A program made the translations under genes and the position numbers. Of a stretch of 40,659 bases of DNA, positions 15,812 to 23,324 are shown piece after piece. Source of the DNA: Sedimentisphaerales bacterium (GTDB lineage: Bacteria; Planctomycetota; Phycisphaerae; Sedimentisphaerales; Anaerohalosphaeraceae); NCBI GenBank assembly GCA_028282905.1, contig JANQGW010000117.1:1-40659 (forward strand), given 5' to 3'. Position 1 is the first letter of the stretch, and each line of letters begins with the position of its first letter. The notes beneath the pieces were generated by a model. The model saw only the letters and a program-made list of their open reading frames with translations. It was not told the DNA's origin and did no database searches.

Positions 15812-17077
15812 TTACTTTTGCGGCCTGTCTGAATCAGGGTGCTTAAACGGCAGGCGATCTATCAGCTTTTTGAAGACTCCCTTTTGCTCCTGTTCGGATT
15901 GTGCGGATTCTTCCGGCTTGGGCTTTTCTTCTGCCGGTACCAGTTCGTCAGGGTGTTCGAGCATCTTTTTAACAAAGTCGAGGAACTGCGCGGCTTCGGC
16001 ACCGTTGATGACCTTATGGTCAACCGACAGCGTCAGATTCATAATCTTCTCCACCGACGGCGCTTTATCGACCGGCAATACCGCGTCCTGAATCGCCCCG
16101 ACACCGAGAATACTCGACTGGCCCGGCACCACAATCGGGATAAACGAATCGACTCCAAAACCACCGAGGTTACTAACCGTAATACAGCCGCCCTCCAAGT
16201 CGTCCATGTCCAGCTTTCTGGCCTTTGTCCGTTCGATAAGTGTCTTGCAGGCTGCGCTGAGTTCAGCCAGAGATTTATTTCCGCAGTCTTTCAGAATCGG
16301 CGCGACCAGCCCGTCATCGGTCGAGACCGCCAGCCCCACGTCAATCTTCTCGGCCAGTTGGATATGGTTTTCGGCCAGCTTGCCCGTCATAATCGGGTAG
16401 TGCTGCACACCCAAAGTCATCGCCCGCAAAATCAAATCGTTAAACGAAACCTTCGTTTCGGATTGCTCATTAAACGCTTCACGAAACTGCACCAGCCGCG
16501 TCGCATTGACCCGCACATTCAGATAAAAACAGGGGATGTTCTGCTTCGACCATACCATCCGGTCAGCGGTAATCTTCTGCAGACGCGTCAGCGGAATTGT
16601 CTGGCCCAATTGATACTGTTCAACCGGTGCTTCATGCGTCGGCGTCTCCTGACGCACCTGCGCATCGACCGTGCGAATCGCCTCCGCGGGAGCCGTTGTC
16701 GAAATATCCACACCCATCTCATGCGCCACCATCTGCACCCGCGGCGGAACACCTTTCTTCAGCTCCATCACCTCGCCGCCCTCAGCAGGCACAAACGCAT
16801 GGCGAATCTTATCCTCCAGGTACGCCGTAACGTCCTCATCTTCTCCGCCCAGCACCAGCACAGGCGTATCGACCGGAACAGTCTGGCCGACATCGACCAA
16901 CACAGCTTTAACAAATCCGGACTCAGGCGATTCGACCTCCAGCGTCGCCTTGTCAGTTTCGATCTCAAAAACGACCTGCCCGGCGTCCACCGGTTCGCCG
17001 ATCTCCACACAATATTTGACAATGGTTCCTTCCCGCATCGATTGGCCTAACCGGGGAAGTATCACATCTTTTGCCAT
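15812..17077 (-). CDS. 2-oxoacid dehydrogenase E2 (dihydrolipoamide acyltransferase)
   Basis: 421 residues from the ATG at 17077, preceded by GAAAGGTG. The lipoyl domain covers about residues 1-80, with the lipoyl lysine K43 in EIETDKATLEV. A degenerate subunit-binding domain follows (PPRVQMVAHEMGVDI, about 105-125), then the acyltransferase domain from about residue 155. The active-site block reads DHKVINGAEAAQF with His354; the usual DHRxxDG aspartate is Asn358 here. After about residue 375 there is a Glu/Lys/Pro-rich tail. E2 moves acyl groups from lipoate to CoA, but no E1 or E3 gene is adjacent. Whether it serves pyruvate or another 2-oxoacid cannot be told. Confidence 0.88.
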   Translation of the reverse strand: MAKDVILPRLGQSMREGTIVKYCVEIGEPVDAGQVVFEIETDKATLEVESPESGFVKAVLVDVGQTVPVDTPVLVLGGEDEDVTAYLEDKIRHAFVPAEGGEVMELKKGVPPRVQMVAHEMGVDISTTAPAEAIRTVDAQVRQETPTHEAPVEQYQLGQTIPLTRLQKITADRMVWSKQNIPCFYLNVRVNATRLVQFREAFNEQSETKVSFNDLILRAMTLGVQHYPIMTGKLAENHIQLAEKIDVGLAVSTDDGLVAPILKDCGNKSLAELSAACKTLIERTKARKLDMDDLEGGCITVSNLGGFGVDSFIPIVVPGQSSILGVGAIQDAVLPVDKAPSVEKIMNLTLSVDHKVINGAEAAQFLDFVKKMLEHPDELVPAEEKPKPEESAQSEQEQKGVFKKLIDRLPFKHPDSDRPQK

Positions 17078-17179
17078 GACTGCACCTTTCACACTCGAAA
17101 AAATATCCCTCACAAAACAAGAGAGCGGATTCATGACTATCGCTTAAGCAGCCTGCCACCAGGCCCGCTTAAGGGCCAT

Positions 17180-17208
17180 AATGTATCCCAAAACAGTATT
17201 AAAATCAA
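17180..17208 (-). promoter_or_regulatory. Candidate sigma-70 promoter for the E2 gene
   Basis: On the minus strand TTGATT (17208-17203) and TACATT (17185-17180) are 17 bases apart, which would give a leader of about 95 bases before the ATG at 17077. The rest of the gap from 17209 to 17433 shows no gene or clear structure. Confidence 0.4.
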
Positions 17209-17433
17209 ATAAAAACATACGTCGATAGATTAGAGACCGACAAAGAAGACAATGGGCAATTGCACCGACAAACTAACCGAAGATTCCACCAATTTTGGAA
17301 AAAGTTTAAGGGAATCCTTTAAAATGCGCAAAATTGGGAGTAATAATTTAACACTTAAGGACATATAGAAATAGTAGAGTTAATTGAACAAGTGCTATCA
17401 TTCATTATTTATTGGAAAGGCAAAGGAGCAAAA

Positions 17434-17820
17434 ATGTCAGGAAAACAATTTAGGATTCATCTAAAACGTCTGCATTTTCTGAGCCAACTCAGGAAATGCT
17501 GCAAGTGCCTGGTTATGCTGGGAATCGGCATCGCCGCGGCGGGACTGATTTTTTGGATTTATGCCATGACCAAACACGGCTTCAGCTACGGCCAGCCGGT
17601 TCTGGTACTGATCGCGGGCCTGTTCGGCATTAGCCTGGGAAGTTCCATCGATTGCGTCGCCGAGTTCACCAAGCACCGGACCATGGAAAAACTCCAGCAG
17701 TTCTTCAGGTCTCAGGAAAAAACCAAAAAGATGCCAACACCCAAGATCGACAAGAAAATTGCCGACATCGTAAAATTGGCGATCGATGAGACCTCCGCAC
17801 CCTCACCGGAAGCCGTCTAA
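17434..17820 (+). CDS. Small two-span membrane protein of unknown function
   Basis: 128 residues from the ATG at 17434, chosen for AAAGGAG upstream; an ATG at 17392 in the same frame lacks this. A basic N-terminus (KQFRIHLKRLHFLSQLRK) precedes two hydrophobic spans (about 28-46, VMLGIGIAAAGLIFWIYAM, and 57-75, VLVLIAGLFGISLGSSI). The last 50 residues are polar with many Lys, so both ends should be cytoplasmic. I recognise no family. Confidence 0.65.
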   Translation: MSGKQFRIHLKRLHFLSQLRKCCKCLVMLGIGIAAAGLIFWIYAMTKHGFSYGQPVLVLIAGLFGISLGSSIDCVAEFTKHRTMEKLQQFFRSQEKTKKMPTPKIDKKIADIVKLAIDETSAPSPEAV

Positions 17821-17844
17821 GAATCCAAAATCAAAAAAAATCGC

Positions 17845-17874
17845 TTGACAAAACAGCGAGTGATTTTGTATGTG
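17845..17874 (+). promoter_or_regulatory. Candidate sigma-70 promoter for the structured RNA
   Basis: A perfect TTGACA (17845-17850) is followed after 18 bases by TATGTG (17869-17874). A start near 17881 would lead directly into the folded region described next. Confidence 0.5.
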
Positions 17875-17880
17875 TAGGTG

Positions 17881-18089
17881 AAACAATTGAATAGTAATAA
17901 TCGCTGACTGTTTCAGCGTTTCGACCGAAACCCGCGAAGTTTCAAATGCTACAGAAACACGAAACAGAACAGTGCCTCTTTGTCATACAAGACTTAGAGG
18001 CACTACCTGATAATTTCATGTTCTGTAGCGGGCCTTTCGCGGGGCCTCGGCCGAGCATGGTTATGGGTAGTGCCTTTAAGTCTTTTTTT
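17881..18089 (+). ncRNA. Structured RNA candidate with alternative terminator fold
   Basis: Four pairings can be read directly. P4: CCCGCGAA (17931-17938) with TTCGCGGG (18036-18043). P3: GCTACAGAA (17948-17956) with TTCTGTAGC (18021-18029). P1: AGTGCCTCT (17971-17979) with AGAGGCACT (17996-18004), extended inside by GTC/GAC. These nest into one rod. P2: GACTTAGAGGCACTACC (17991-18007) pairs over 17 bp, one of them G-U, with GGTAGTGCCTTTAAGTC (18066-18082), and TTTTTTT follows. P2 uses the same strand as P1, so the rod and the terminator exclude each other. Smaller hairpins (CGCTGA/TCAGCG, GTTTCG/CGAAAC) precede P4. With the TTGACA promoter this makes a unit of about 205 nt. I cannot match it to tmRNA, SRP RNA, RNase P or a riboswitch that I know. 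Confidence 0.6.
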
Positions 18090-18181
18090 GTTTAGACACT
18101 TCTGTGCTCAATCCTGCAAAGCGCTTGTTTGTGCTTATAGCGAGGCTCCTTCTGCCGCCTCTGCTGTCTGTGAGGCGACAG

Positions 18182-18252
18182 CCGGGCTGTTGAAAGAATA
18201 ATTTGTGTAAAGGCATGCTGAGGGATTCTTTCATCGGTGCAGCCCGGTTTTT
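18182..18252 (+). terminator. Second terminator-like hairpin
   Basis: CCGGGCTG (18182-18189) pairs with CAGCCCGG (18240-18247), and inside it GAAAGAAT pairs with ATTCTTTC; TTTTT follows. Just before it lies CGCCTC...GAGGCG and the 16-nt word GCTCCTTCTGCCGCCT (18145-18160), which recurs at 21315. It is the second terminator in a row after the structured RNA, with no gene between them. Confidence 0.6.
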
Positions 18253-18415
18253 AAGAAATAAAGATAGAAAAATTATCAATGTTATCGGGCACAAATACAT
18301 CATTTTCTTAGAGGCGAAGAGGTACTTGCGCTCGTTTTCTGCGGCAAACGATTGCCGGAGAGATGTTTTAAGGATTATTTGAGAGAAAACTGTTAGAGGG
18401 AAAGGAAGGTAGAAA

Positions 18416-18889
18416 ATGAAAGTGAGAAACTGTGGACTCATTGTGTGTTTAGTGTTGCTATGTATTGGGACAGGATTTGGAATCACTACCATACGCCCTG
18501 AAACAACCACCCCTGAAAACAATCAAACTGTTCGCTATTGGATTGAAACTGACGACAACCCCGTCCTGCTCTCATTAAATATTAAACTCCATGGAAATGC
18601 GGAATTTTCTTCGGTCATGACAACCGCCGAAGGCACCGCGTATGGGTGGGATGATACCGACATAGGTTTCACCACTCACCAGTGCGATATGAGTTTAGTT
18701 TCATGGACAGCAACCCCCACCGGCACCGTGGGGCATTTTGATGTATTCTATGAAAACGGGGTAGTAATTGTGTCCTTGCTTGATACGTCGTCAGCTTCCA
18801 CGCGGGGAACCAACCTTGAAATAGATACCAGTTGGGTATCGATTGGCGTTCCCGGAGTTCCTCCAACAGACCGAATACTATTAAATTAA
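18416..18889 (+). CDS. Secreted beta-rich protein of unknown function
   Basis: 157 residues with AAGGAAGG before the ATG. Residues 1-22 form a signal peptide (LIVCLVLLCIGTGFG). The mature part alternates polar and hydrophobic residues (VLLSLNIKLHGNAEFSSVM, VGHFDVFYENGVVIVSLLD), as in a beta sandwich. The pattern recalls cohesin-like domains, but I cannot prove that. It starts a cluster of unknown exported and membrane genes that are AT-richer than the housekeeping genes around them. Confidence 0.65.
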   Translation: MKVRNCGLIVCLVLLCIGTGFGITTIRPETTTPENNQTVRYWIETDDNPVLLSLNIKLHGNAEFSSVMTTAEGTAYGWDDTDIGFTTHQCDMSLVSWTATPTGTVGHFDVFYENGVVIVSLLDTSSASTRGTNLEIDTSWVSIGVPGVPPTDRILLN

Positions 18890-18919
18890 AACGCCCATAA
18901 TTAGAGAGAGGATTGAACC

Positions 18920-19951
18920 ATGAAAAAGATCACAATAACAACCGTGTTAGCTATTATTGTCGCGGTTCAAACATTGGTACTGGTGAAAGTTGTATGTAGA
19001 CCGATGACGGCACAAGCAACCGCGGCGACAAAAACGGTAACAATCCCAGAGAAATTACAACCGGCCCCACGTTTAACGCCACCGGCTAAAAAAGTGCCTG
19101 TGGCTGTTGCGACAAAACCTATTTCCGAAATGGCTGCGGGAAGTCTGGCGGTTGCAGTCAGCAACCAAAACCACGTGCTTGATGAAAACACGCAACAGGC
19201 CATCTGGCTTCGGCAACACCTTGAAAAAGTGGTTGGCCTGCTGGAAAAAAAATACAATGTCCAGTCTGACCAGCCAATTCCGGGAACAGTGGATTATAGT
19301 AAATTAGCCCCTTTTGTAGCTCCTTATGATTACCAAAACTTTGTAGGGGGTGGATTTACTCCACAGTGTGACGATTATGTGGCCTATCTGAAAACGGATG
19401 AAGGCGTTTTATCAATGGTTCGTAAGATGGACCATTTCACAAACAAAAATTACAATATTGGCGTTTTGGCTGAAAGCCATATTAGAAATTTATCAGAACG
19501 CCTTACAAAGTTGGAACCGTTACTTGTGGATGGATACAAACCAGGCAAGACACTGGACGTTACTGCTGCTGAAACAATGGGCAAAAACGCAATGGGACAA
19601 TTACAGTTGTCGGTTCAATTGTGCGATCAGATTGTTTGGCTTCGAGAACATTTGCAAAAGACGCTGTCATTGCTGGAACGACAACACAAGGTCAGGGCGT
19701 TGTCTGCAAAACTGGAAGAAGATATGATAGCGTTGACTCCGTTTGTGACTCCGTATGAAAGAACCTATTCGCCGTATGTGGGGTTGGATGCAGATATTAA
19801 TTTTGCAACAACCTCAACCGGGATTCGCACCATTGCCGACTTTATGCAGGATTGTACTAAGAAAGTAGAGCGAGTCAACAGCACCGGCGACCGTCGCATT
19901 GACAACTTTTCACAACGTTTGAAAAATCTGGAACCATACTTGACTGAATAA
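18920..19951 (+). CDS. Membrane-anchored protein with an internal duplication
   Basis: 343 residues; GAGAGG precedes the ATG. One N-terminal membrane span (about 5-25) is followed by a proline/lysine-rich linker and two repeats of about 110 residues. Repeat 1 begins AIWLRQHLEKVVGLLEKKYN and ends LSERLTKLEPLL; repeat 2 begins IVWLREHLQKTLSLLERQHK and ends FSQRLKNLEPYL. Both contain APFVAPY or TPFVTPY in the middle. The family is unknown to me. The domain should lie in the periplasm. Confidence 0.7.
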   Translation: MKKITITTVLAIIVAVQTLVLVKVVCRPMTAQATAATKTVTIPEKLQPAPRLTPPAKKVPVAVATKPISEMAAGSLAVAVSNQNHVLDENTQQAIWLRQHLEKVVGLLEKKYNVQSDQPIPGTVDYSKLAPFVAPYDYQNFVGGGFTPQCDDYVAYLKTDEGVLSMVRKMDHFTNKNYNIGVLAESHIRNLSERLTKLEPLLVDGYKPGKTLDVTAAETMGKNAMGQLQLSVQLCDQIVWLREHLQKTLSLLERQHKVRALSAKLEEDMIALTPFVTPYERTYSPYVGLDADINFATTSTGIRTIADFMQDCTKKVERVNSTGDRRIDNFSQRLKNLEPYLTE

Positions 19952-20161
19952 ATGGAAAGCCATCTTCGCTTGACAAAAAATCAAGAGACACCACAGCAGC
20001 ATTTTTCCCGGACGGTATGGGAATCGTTGGGGGAGGGGAATAATTTAAGTGAGGCAATAATAGACGCCTGCGATTGTGTAATTTCACTCGGCGACGATCA
20101 GCCGACAAAAGATTACCGTGTCAAAGAATATGGCGACATAACTAATTTCAGGATACATTAA
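19952..20161 (+). CDS. Possible small protein
   Basis: 69 residues; the ATG follows the previous TAA directly, so translation could restart there. The sequence SEAIIDACDCVISLGDD looks protein-like, but there is no clear ribosome site and no family that I recognise. It may be chance. Confidence 0.35.
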   Translation: MESHLRLTKNQETPQQHFSRTVWESLGEGNNLSEAIIDACDCVISLGDDQPTKDYRVKEYGDITNFRIH

Positions 20162-20217
20162 ACCGTTAACATTAAGCAAAGAGGACGAAAATAGACCTTT
20201 ATGGAACATTTCAGGTT

Positions 20218-20547
20218 TTGATTTTTTCTCCAGTGATAAACGGTGTTCTACTTTTTTTGGGAATACTGTGGTTACGGCCGCCGCGGCCAATCGCTGTTTG
20301 GAAAACGATCACCTACTTATTATTACTGGCTTTAATAGGTGCGTCGTTTTCCAACGCACCCTCTGAATTAGTAGACACTTTTGACGACATTTATTTTGCG
20401 TTGGTATGGGCATTTTTTGTGTTTGTCACTGCCTTTCTATGGGAAAATTTGTTTAATAAGACAGGCCAATTGCGGTGGGAAATAAGTGTCCTTATTGGCC
20501 TTGTGAATGCGGGAATTTGCCTGTTTAGTATTCCGCTAATTCATTAA
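20218..20547 (+). CDS. Small membrane protein of unknown function
   Basis: 109 residues with three or four hydrophobic spans (VLLFLGILWL, ITYLLLLALIGASF, IYFALVWAFFVFVTAFLW, ISVLIGLVNAGICLFSIPL). The longest frame begins at a TTG and a GTG follows at 20233. Both lack a good ribosome site. An ATG at 20201 is in another frame and stops after six codons beside a T-run, so the real start could have been lost by a one-base change, or the sequence may carry an error there. Confidence 0.5.
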   Translation: MIFSPVINGVLLFLGILWLRPPRPIAVWKTITYLLLLALIGASFSNAPSELVDTFDDIYFALVWAFFVFVTAFLWENLFNKTGQLRWEISVLIGLVNAGICLFSIPLIH

Positions 20548-20556
20548 AACAAAGGG

Positions 20557-20745
20557 ATGCCAGGCATTAATGTGCTTCTTCTGCTGTCTGCGGTTCTCTG
20601 TGTCACCCGAATAGTAACAGGCGGATATTTTACTTGCGTTATATGGTTAGTTCAAAATGGAGTTGGAATTATTCCCATGAGAAACCCGTCATTAGACGAT
20701 AAACTCATGTTATGGAAAGGAGATAAGGCATGGAGCGTAAAATAA
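20557..20745 (+). CDS. Possible small membrane protein
   Basis: 62 residues with a hydrophobic stretch near residues 4-35 (VLLLLSAVLCVTRIVTGG). It overlaps the next gene by 16 bases. AAAGGG lies directly against the ATG, too close for a normal ribosome site. Real coding is uncertain. Confidence 0.3.
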   Translation: MPGINVLLLLSAVLCVTRIVTGGYFTCVIWLVQNGVGIIPMRNPSLDDKLMLWKGDKAWSVK

Positions 20746-21311
20746 TTATTGTGACGATGATTATTTTTATTTACTTGTTGGCCGGGTGCCAACAACAAGA
20801 ACGGATTAACCATTATCCTTATTACGAAATTGGTATTGACGGTGTTCCTTCATCTGATAAAGTGGTGGCTATCATGTTTGTCACTGAACAGCATCCATCA
20901 GTATTTCAAGCCGGGCCAATGCTGTACCTAGGCGACATCCTTGATATTGAGGACAGTGTTGGGTATAATCCTTTTTTTGGCCTCCCTCCTTCTACCATTA
21001 AACACACACCGGAATATAAACGCCGCCCGTGGATTGACCAAATTATCAGGTGTTTTGACTCTGCCGAACGCCATGATTTGTTGTATTTCGCGGACTACTA
21101 CCTTGTGTTTATCACGCAGAAAGCCGGGTACATCATTGGTCTTGCTAATCACGATAGAATAGCCCATGGTGCGTATTTTAGCTCTCGTCCCCTTTTAAAG
21201 TCATTGGTTGAAGTGGGATTGCTTGAAAAAAGTGAACTTGAACCATCGAAGCCACGGGAGGGAATACCTCCTTATATGCTTGAGGATGAGAGTGTTTTTA
21301 AAACAGATTAA
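20730..21311 (+). CDS. Lipoprotein of unknown function
   Basis: 193 residues with AAAGGAG eight bases before the ATG, the best ribosome site in this cluster. MERKIIIVTMIIFIYLLAGC is a lipoprotein signal with lipobox LLAGC. The mature protein contains YYEIGIDGVPSSDKVVAIMF and a Pro-rich end (EPSKPREGIPPYMLEDE). No family is recognised. It is the last gene before a strong terminator. Confidence 0.7.
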   Translation: MERKIIIVTMIIFIYLLAGCQQQERINHYPYYEIGIDGVPSSDKVVAIMFVTEQHPSVFQAGPMLYLGDILDIEDSVGYNPFFGLPPSTIKHTPEYKRRPWIDQIIRCFDSAERHDLLYFADYYLVFITQKAGYIIGLANHDRIAHGAYFSSRPLLKSLVEVGLLEKSELEPSKPREGIPPYMLEDESVFKTD

Positions 21312-21324
21312 GGTGCTCCTTCTG

Positions 21325-21370
21325 CCGCCTGTGGCTCCCTGCTCACCGCATAGCCGCAGGCGGATTTTTT
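21325..21370 (+). terminator. Intrinsic terminator of the accessory cluster
   Basis: CCGCCTG (21325-21331) pairs with CAGGCGG (21357-21363); GGCT/AGCC extends the stem inside, and TTTTTT follows. Its left arm lies in the 16-nt word GCTCCTTCTGCCGCCT that also stands at 18145-18160. Confidence 0.8.
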
Positions 21371-21620
21371 ATCCATAAAAAGTTTGATAAACAGTAAACA
21401 TCCGATATAATAAAATAAACTAAATATGCACTTTGAAAATTAAATGACCGCCGGACAATTCTGTTCCTAAGTTCCCAAGCTTTCTTGTGTTTTTTATCTC
21501 AGTCAACCTCTGTGTCCTGGCCCTGCCGAGCCGTAGCTCAGAAAGCGAAGATTGATGGAGAAATATCTGTGTCATTCTGTGATTTCCGTGGTTAAACTTA
21601 GTGCCCATTCGAGGCAAAAA

Positions 21621-21698
21621 ATGGCACACTTTGGCAACGTTTTGGACAACTTTGGCGCAGTCTTGGCATAGTTTGGCAATGTTTGGGACAAGTTTCGG
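21621..21698. repeat. 21-bp phased tandem repeat with TTGG every 10-11 bases
   Basis: GG pairs stand at 21623, 21633, 21644, 21654, 21665, 21675 and 21685, so the word TTGG returns every 10 or 11 bases and the full unit is 21 bp. It lies in a gene-free stretch (21371-21943). The rest of that stretch resembles worn dispersed intergenic sequence (words such as CTCTGTGTCC, TCTGTGTCATTCTGTGATT, AATCCGTGACCATCCGCG). I see no supported gene there. Confidence 0.6.
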
Positions 21699-21943
21699 AA
21701 CACAAAAACACCCACAATCCGCATTCACAGCCCGTAAACCCACTTTTTGCAAAAAAAGAAAAAATCCGTGACCATCCGCGCTAATCTGTGGCAAAGAAAA
21801 ATATGCAAAACGAACCCAATTTCAAGTCCCCCACATTTCCCATAACCGGTTTTATCCTAAAGACTAAGGACTATAGACTGAAGACTGGCGCAGCCCAAAA
21901 CGAACCCAATGAACCCAATTTTTGCGAACTGGATATCAGGAAA

Positions 21944-22288
21944 TCATGACAGCACAGACAGTGCCCCTTTGATGCGGTCGAGCATCCGGGTAAATCTGCT
22001 TTTGTTGTAGTGACAGTAGAGTGCTGCGCTGAGTTGCTGAAAATCGATGTAATACCGCAACGCCCGCCTGTCGCAAAGCAGCCACTGCTCAAACCGGTGG
22101 ACATAGCGACGCTCCAGCACGCCGTCCTGCATTTGAAGAATCATCGTCCCCAAACGCTGCTGCTTTTGATCCTCTAAAGCAAACGCTTCCAGATCAGCAA
22201 CGCCCCCCGCATCGGCGCAAAGATCCAGCAGATCATCGACCTCTGATTGTAATTTATCAATCTTTTCAAACATTGCCCAAGCCTTCAT
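21944..22288 (-). CDS. Small protein resembling the N-terminus of FecR-type anti-sigma proteins
   Basis: 114 residues from the ATG at 22288, which overlaps the previous stop as ATGA; an ATG at 22273 is the alternative. The stretch ILQMQDGVLERRYVHRFEQW, with LLCDRRALRYYIDFQQLSAA, resembles the short N-terminal region of planctomycete FecR-domain proteins (DG.L...RLE.WL..D..AR.YY..F..L). The membrane span and FecR domain are missing. It may be a truncated relic or a free-standing regulator. It is the last gene of a three-gene minus-strand operon. Confidence 0.55.
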   Translation of the reverse strand: MKAWAMFEKIDKLQSEVDDLLDLCADAGGVADLEAFALEDQKQQRLGTMILQMQDGVLERRYVHRFEQWLLCDRRALRYYIDFQQLSAALYCHYNKSRFTRMLDRIKGALSVLS

Positions 22289-22437
22289 AACTCAATGTTG
22301 TCATCCATATTCAAGGGATCGGCCCCGCTCACACAGGCATCCAATATGGACACACCACATCTATCGGCAATCATCAAAAAAGACTTTAAAATACTGGAAT
22401 ACGGTTTGTTATCGTCCCTTGATATGATTCCGGTCAC
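22285..22437 (-). CDS. Overlooked 50-residue gene between two overlaps
   Basis: 50 residues with a GTG start at 22437. The GTGA overlaps the stop of the upstream gene, and the end (TTATGA) overlaps the ATG of the downstream gene as ATGA. The protein begins VTGIISRDDNKPYSSILKSF, then LMIADRCGVSILDACVSG, and ends NMDDNIEL. A 4-bp overlap on each side is the classic sign of coupled translation. Function unknown. The start has no ribosome site of its own, as expected for coupling. Confidence 0.5.
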   Translation of the reverse strand: MTGIISRDDNKPYSSILKSFLMIADRCGVSILDACVSGADPLNMDDNIEL

Positions 22438-23159
22438 TGGCCGCTATCGAGACGCTCAGATATGAAATTCCAGACTTCATTCGCGGCAAACTGCTCAACC
22501 GCCTCCATCGCCTGCTGAGGCTCAAAAGTTTCGCCCTTATTAATCACCTGCGGCCGCGGCCAGGTAAAAACCGTCTCGACAAACAGTTTATTCGTCTCCC
22601 GCAGGAACGATTCGATCCGCAGTTCAATGGACACCGGTGCCGCCCCTTCCACCGAATGAGGCGGCATCAACAATCGCAGGCCGCCGCCGGCGACCGGACG
22701 CCTGCCCAACGCCTGAAAGTCCGATGAAACCTGACCTAAGCGGTTTTCCCACAAGTATTTAAAGGCATGTGTCTGAGAGCTGTAAAGATGATGAATCTTT
22801 CCGGTCATAGTCAAAATCTGGTAATGATCGGCCGGCCAGGTGCGCTGAAACGACTCGGTTACTGCCTCAGCATCCCGGCAAAACATCCCCAGATCATACT
22901 GCGGATTCTGCGAAATGACCTGCAATGTAGTCACCTGCGGACCGGGCGATTCGATCTTGACCTGCAATTGAGACGGCTGACTACGATTGAGAGTAAAACC
23001 TTTTTCAGCCACGTTTATCTGCGAAAAATCCAGCCCGCTTTCCAGCAGCGCCTTCTCAAATTCCACTGTTTTGATGCGTTCGGGATTCCAAACACCGGCC
23101 AGCAGGTATTGTAAACTGAAATAGGACGTTGTCTTACTGTTGCGATTGATTATGCTCAT
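22434..23159 (-). CDS. Hypothetical protein, possibly TIGR04255-like
   Basis: 241 residues from the ATG at 23159, chosen for ACGGAG upstream; the longer frame starts at 23201. No signal peptide, so cytoplasmic. Sequence blocks such as KIHHLYSSQTHAFKYLWENR and SIELRIESFLRETNKLFVET remind me of the TIGR04255 family of unknown function, but only weakly. It heads the operon with the 50-residue gene and the FecR-like fragment. Confidence 0.6.
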   Translation of the reverse strand: MSIINRNSKTTSYFSLQYLLAGVWNPERIKTVEFEKALLESGLDFSQINVAEKGFTLNRSQPSQLQVKIESPGPQVTTLQVISQNPQYDLGMFCRDAEAVTESFQRTWPADHYQILTMTGKIHHLYSSQTHAFKYLWENRLGQVSSDFQALGRRPVAGGGLRLLMPPHSVEGAAPVSIELRIESFLRETNKLFVETVFTWPRPQVINKGETFEPQQAMEAVEQFAANEVWNFISERLDSGQ

Positions 23160-23270
23160 AGTTACTCCGTTCGGGTTCTCTCTGATTCCGTTTGTACGCA
23201 TTATAACGGCTGGAGACGGCTTTTAAAGAGAGAAAAACACCGAAAATTCGATTCCGGATGTAAAGTCGCC

Positions 23271-23288
23271 CTATCGACGGGTCGATAG
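23271..23288. promoter_or_regulatory. Perfect palindrome, operator-like
   Basis: CTATCGAC-GG-GTCGATAG is an 18-bp perfect inverted repeat between the minus-strand operon (start 23159) and a small plus-strand frame. TTTT follows on the plus strand. It could bind a dimeric regulator or act as a weak terminator. Confidence 0.45.
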
Positions 23289-23324
23289 TTTTACCGAATG
23301 TTATCAACAGGAGATGTGTATTCG

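Noticed and set aside
15839..17050. Open frame of 403 codons on the plus strand opposite the E2 gene
   Set aside because: It is the mirror of a well-supported E2 gene, has Arg/His/Leu-rich shadow composition and no ribosome site.
17946..18095. Open frame of 49 codons inside the structured RNA
   Set aside because: No ribosome site, and the palindromes explain the sequence better; a leader peptide cannot be fully excluded.
21420..21794. Minus-strand frame of 124 codons across the phased repeat
   Set aside because: The sequence is worn intergenic repeat; the heptad pattern follows from the 21-bp period and there is no start signal.
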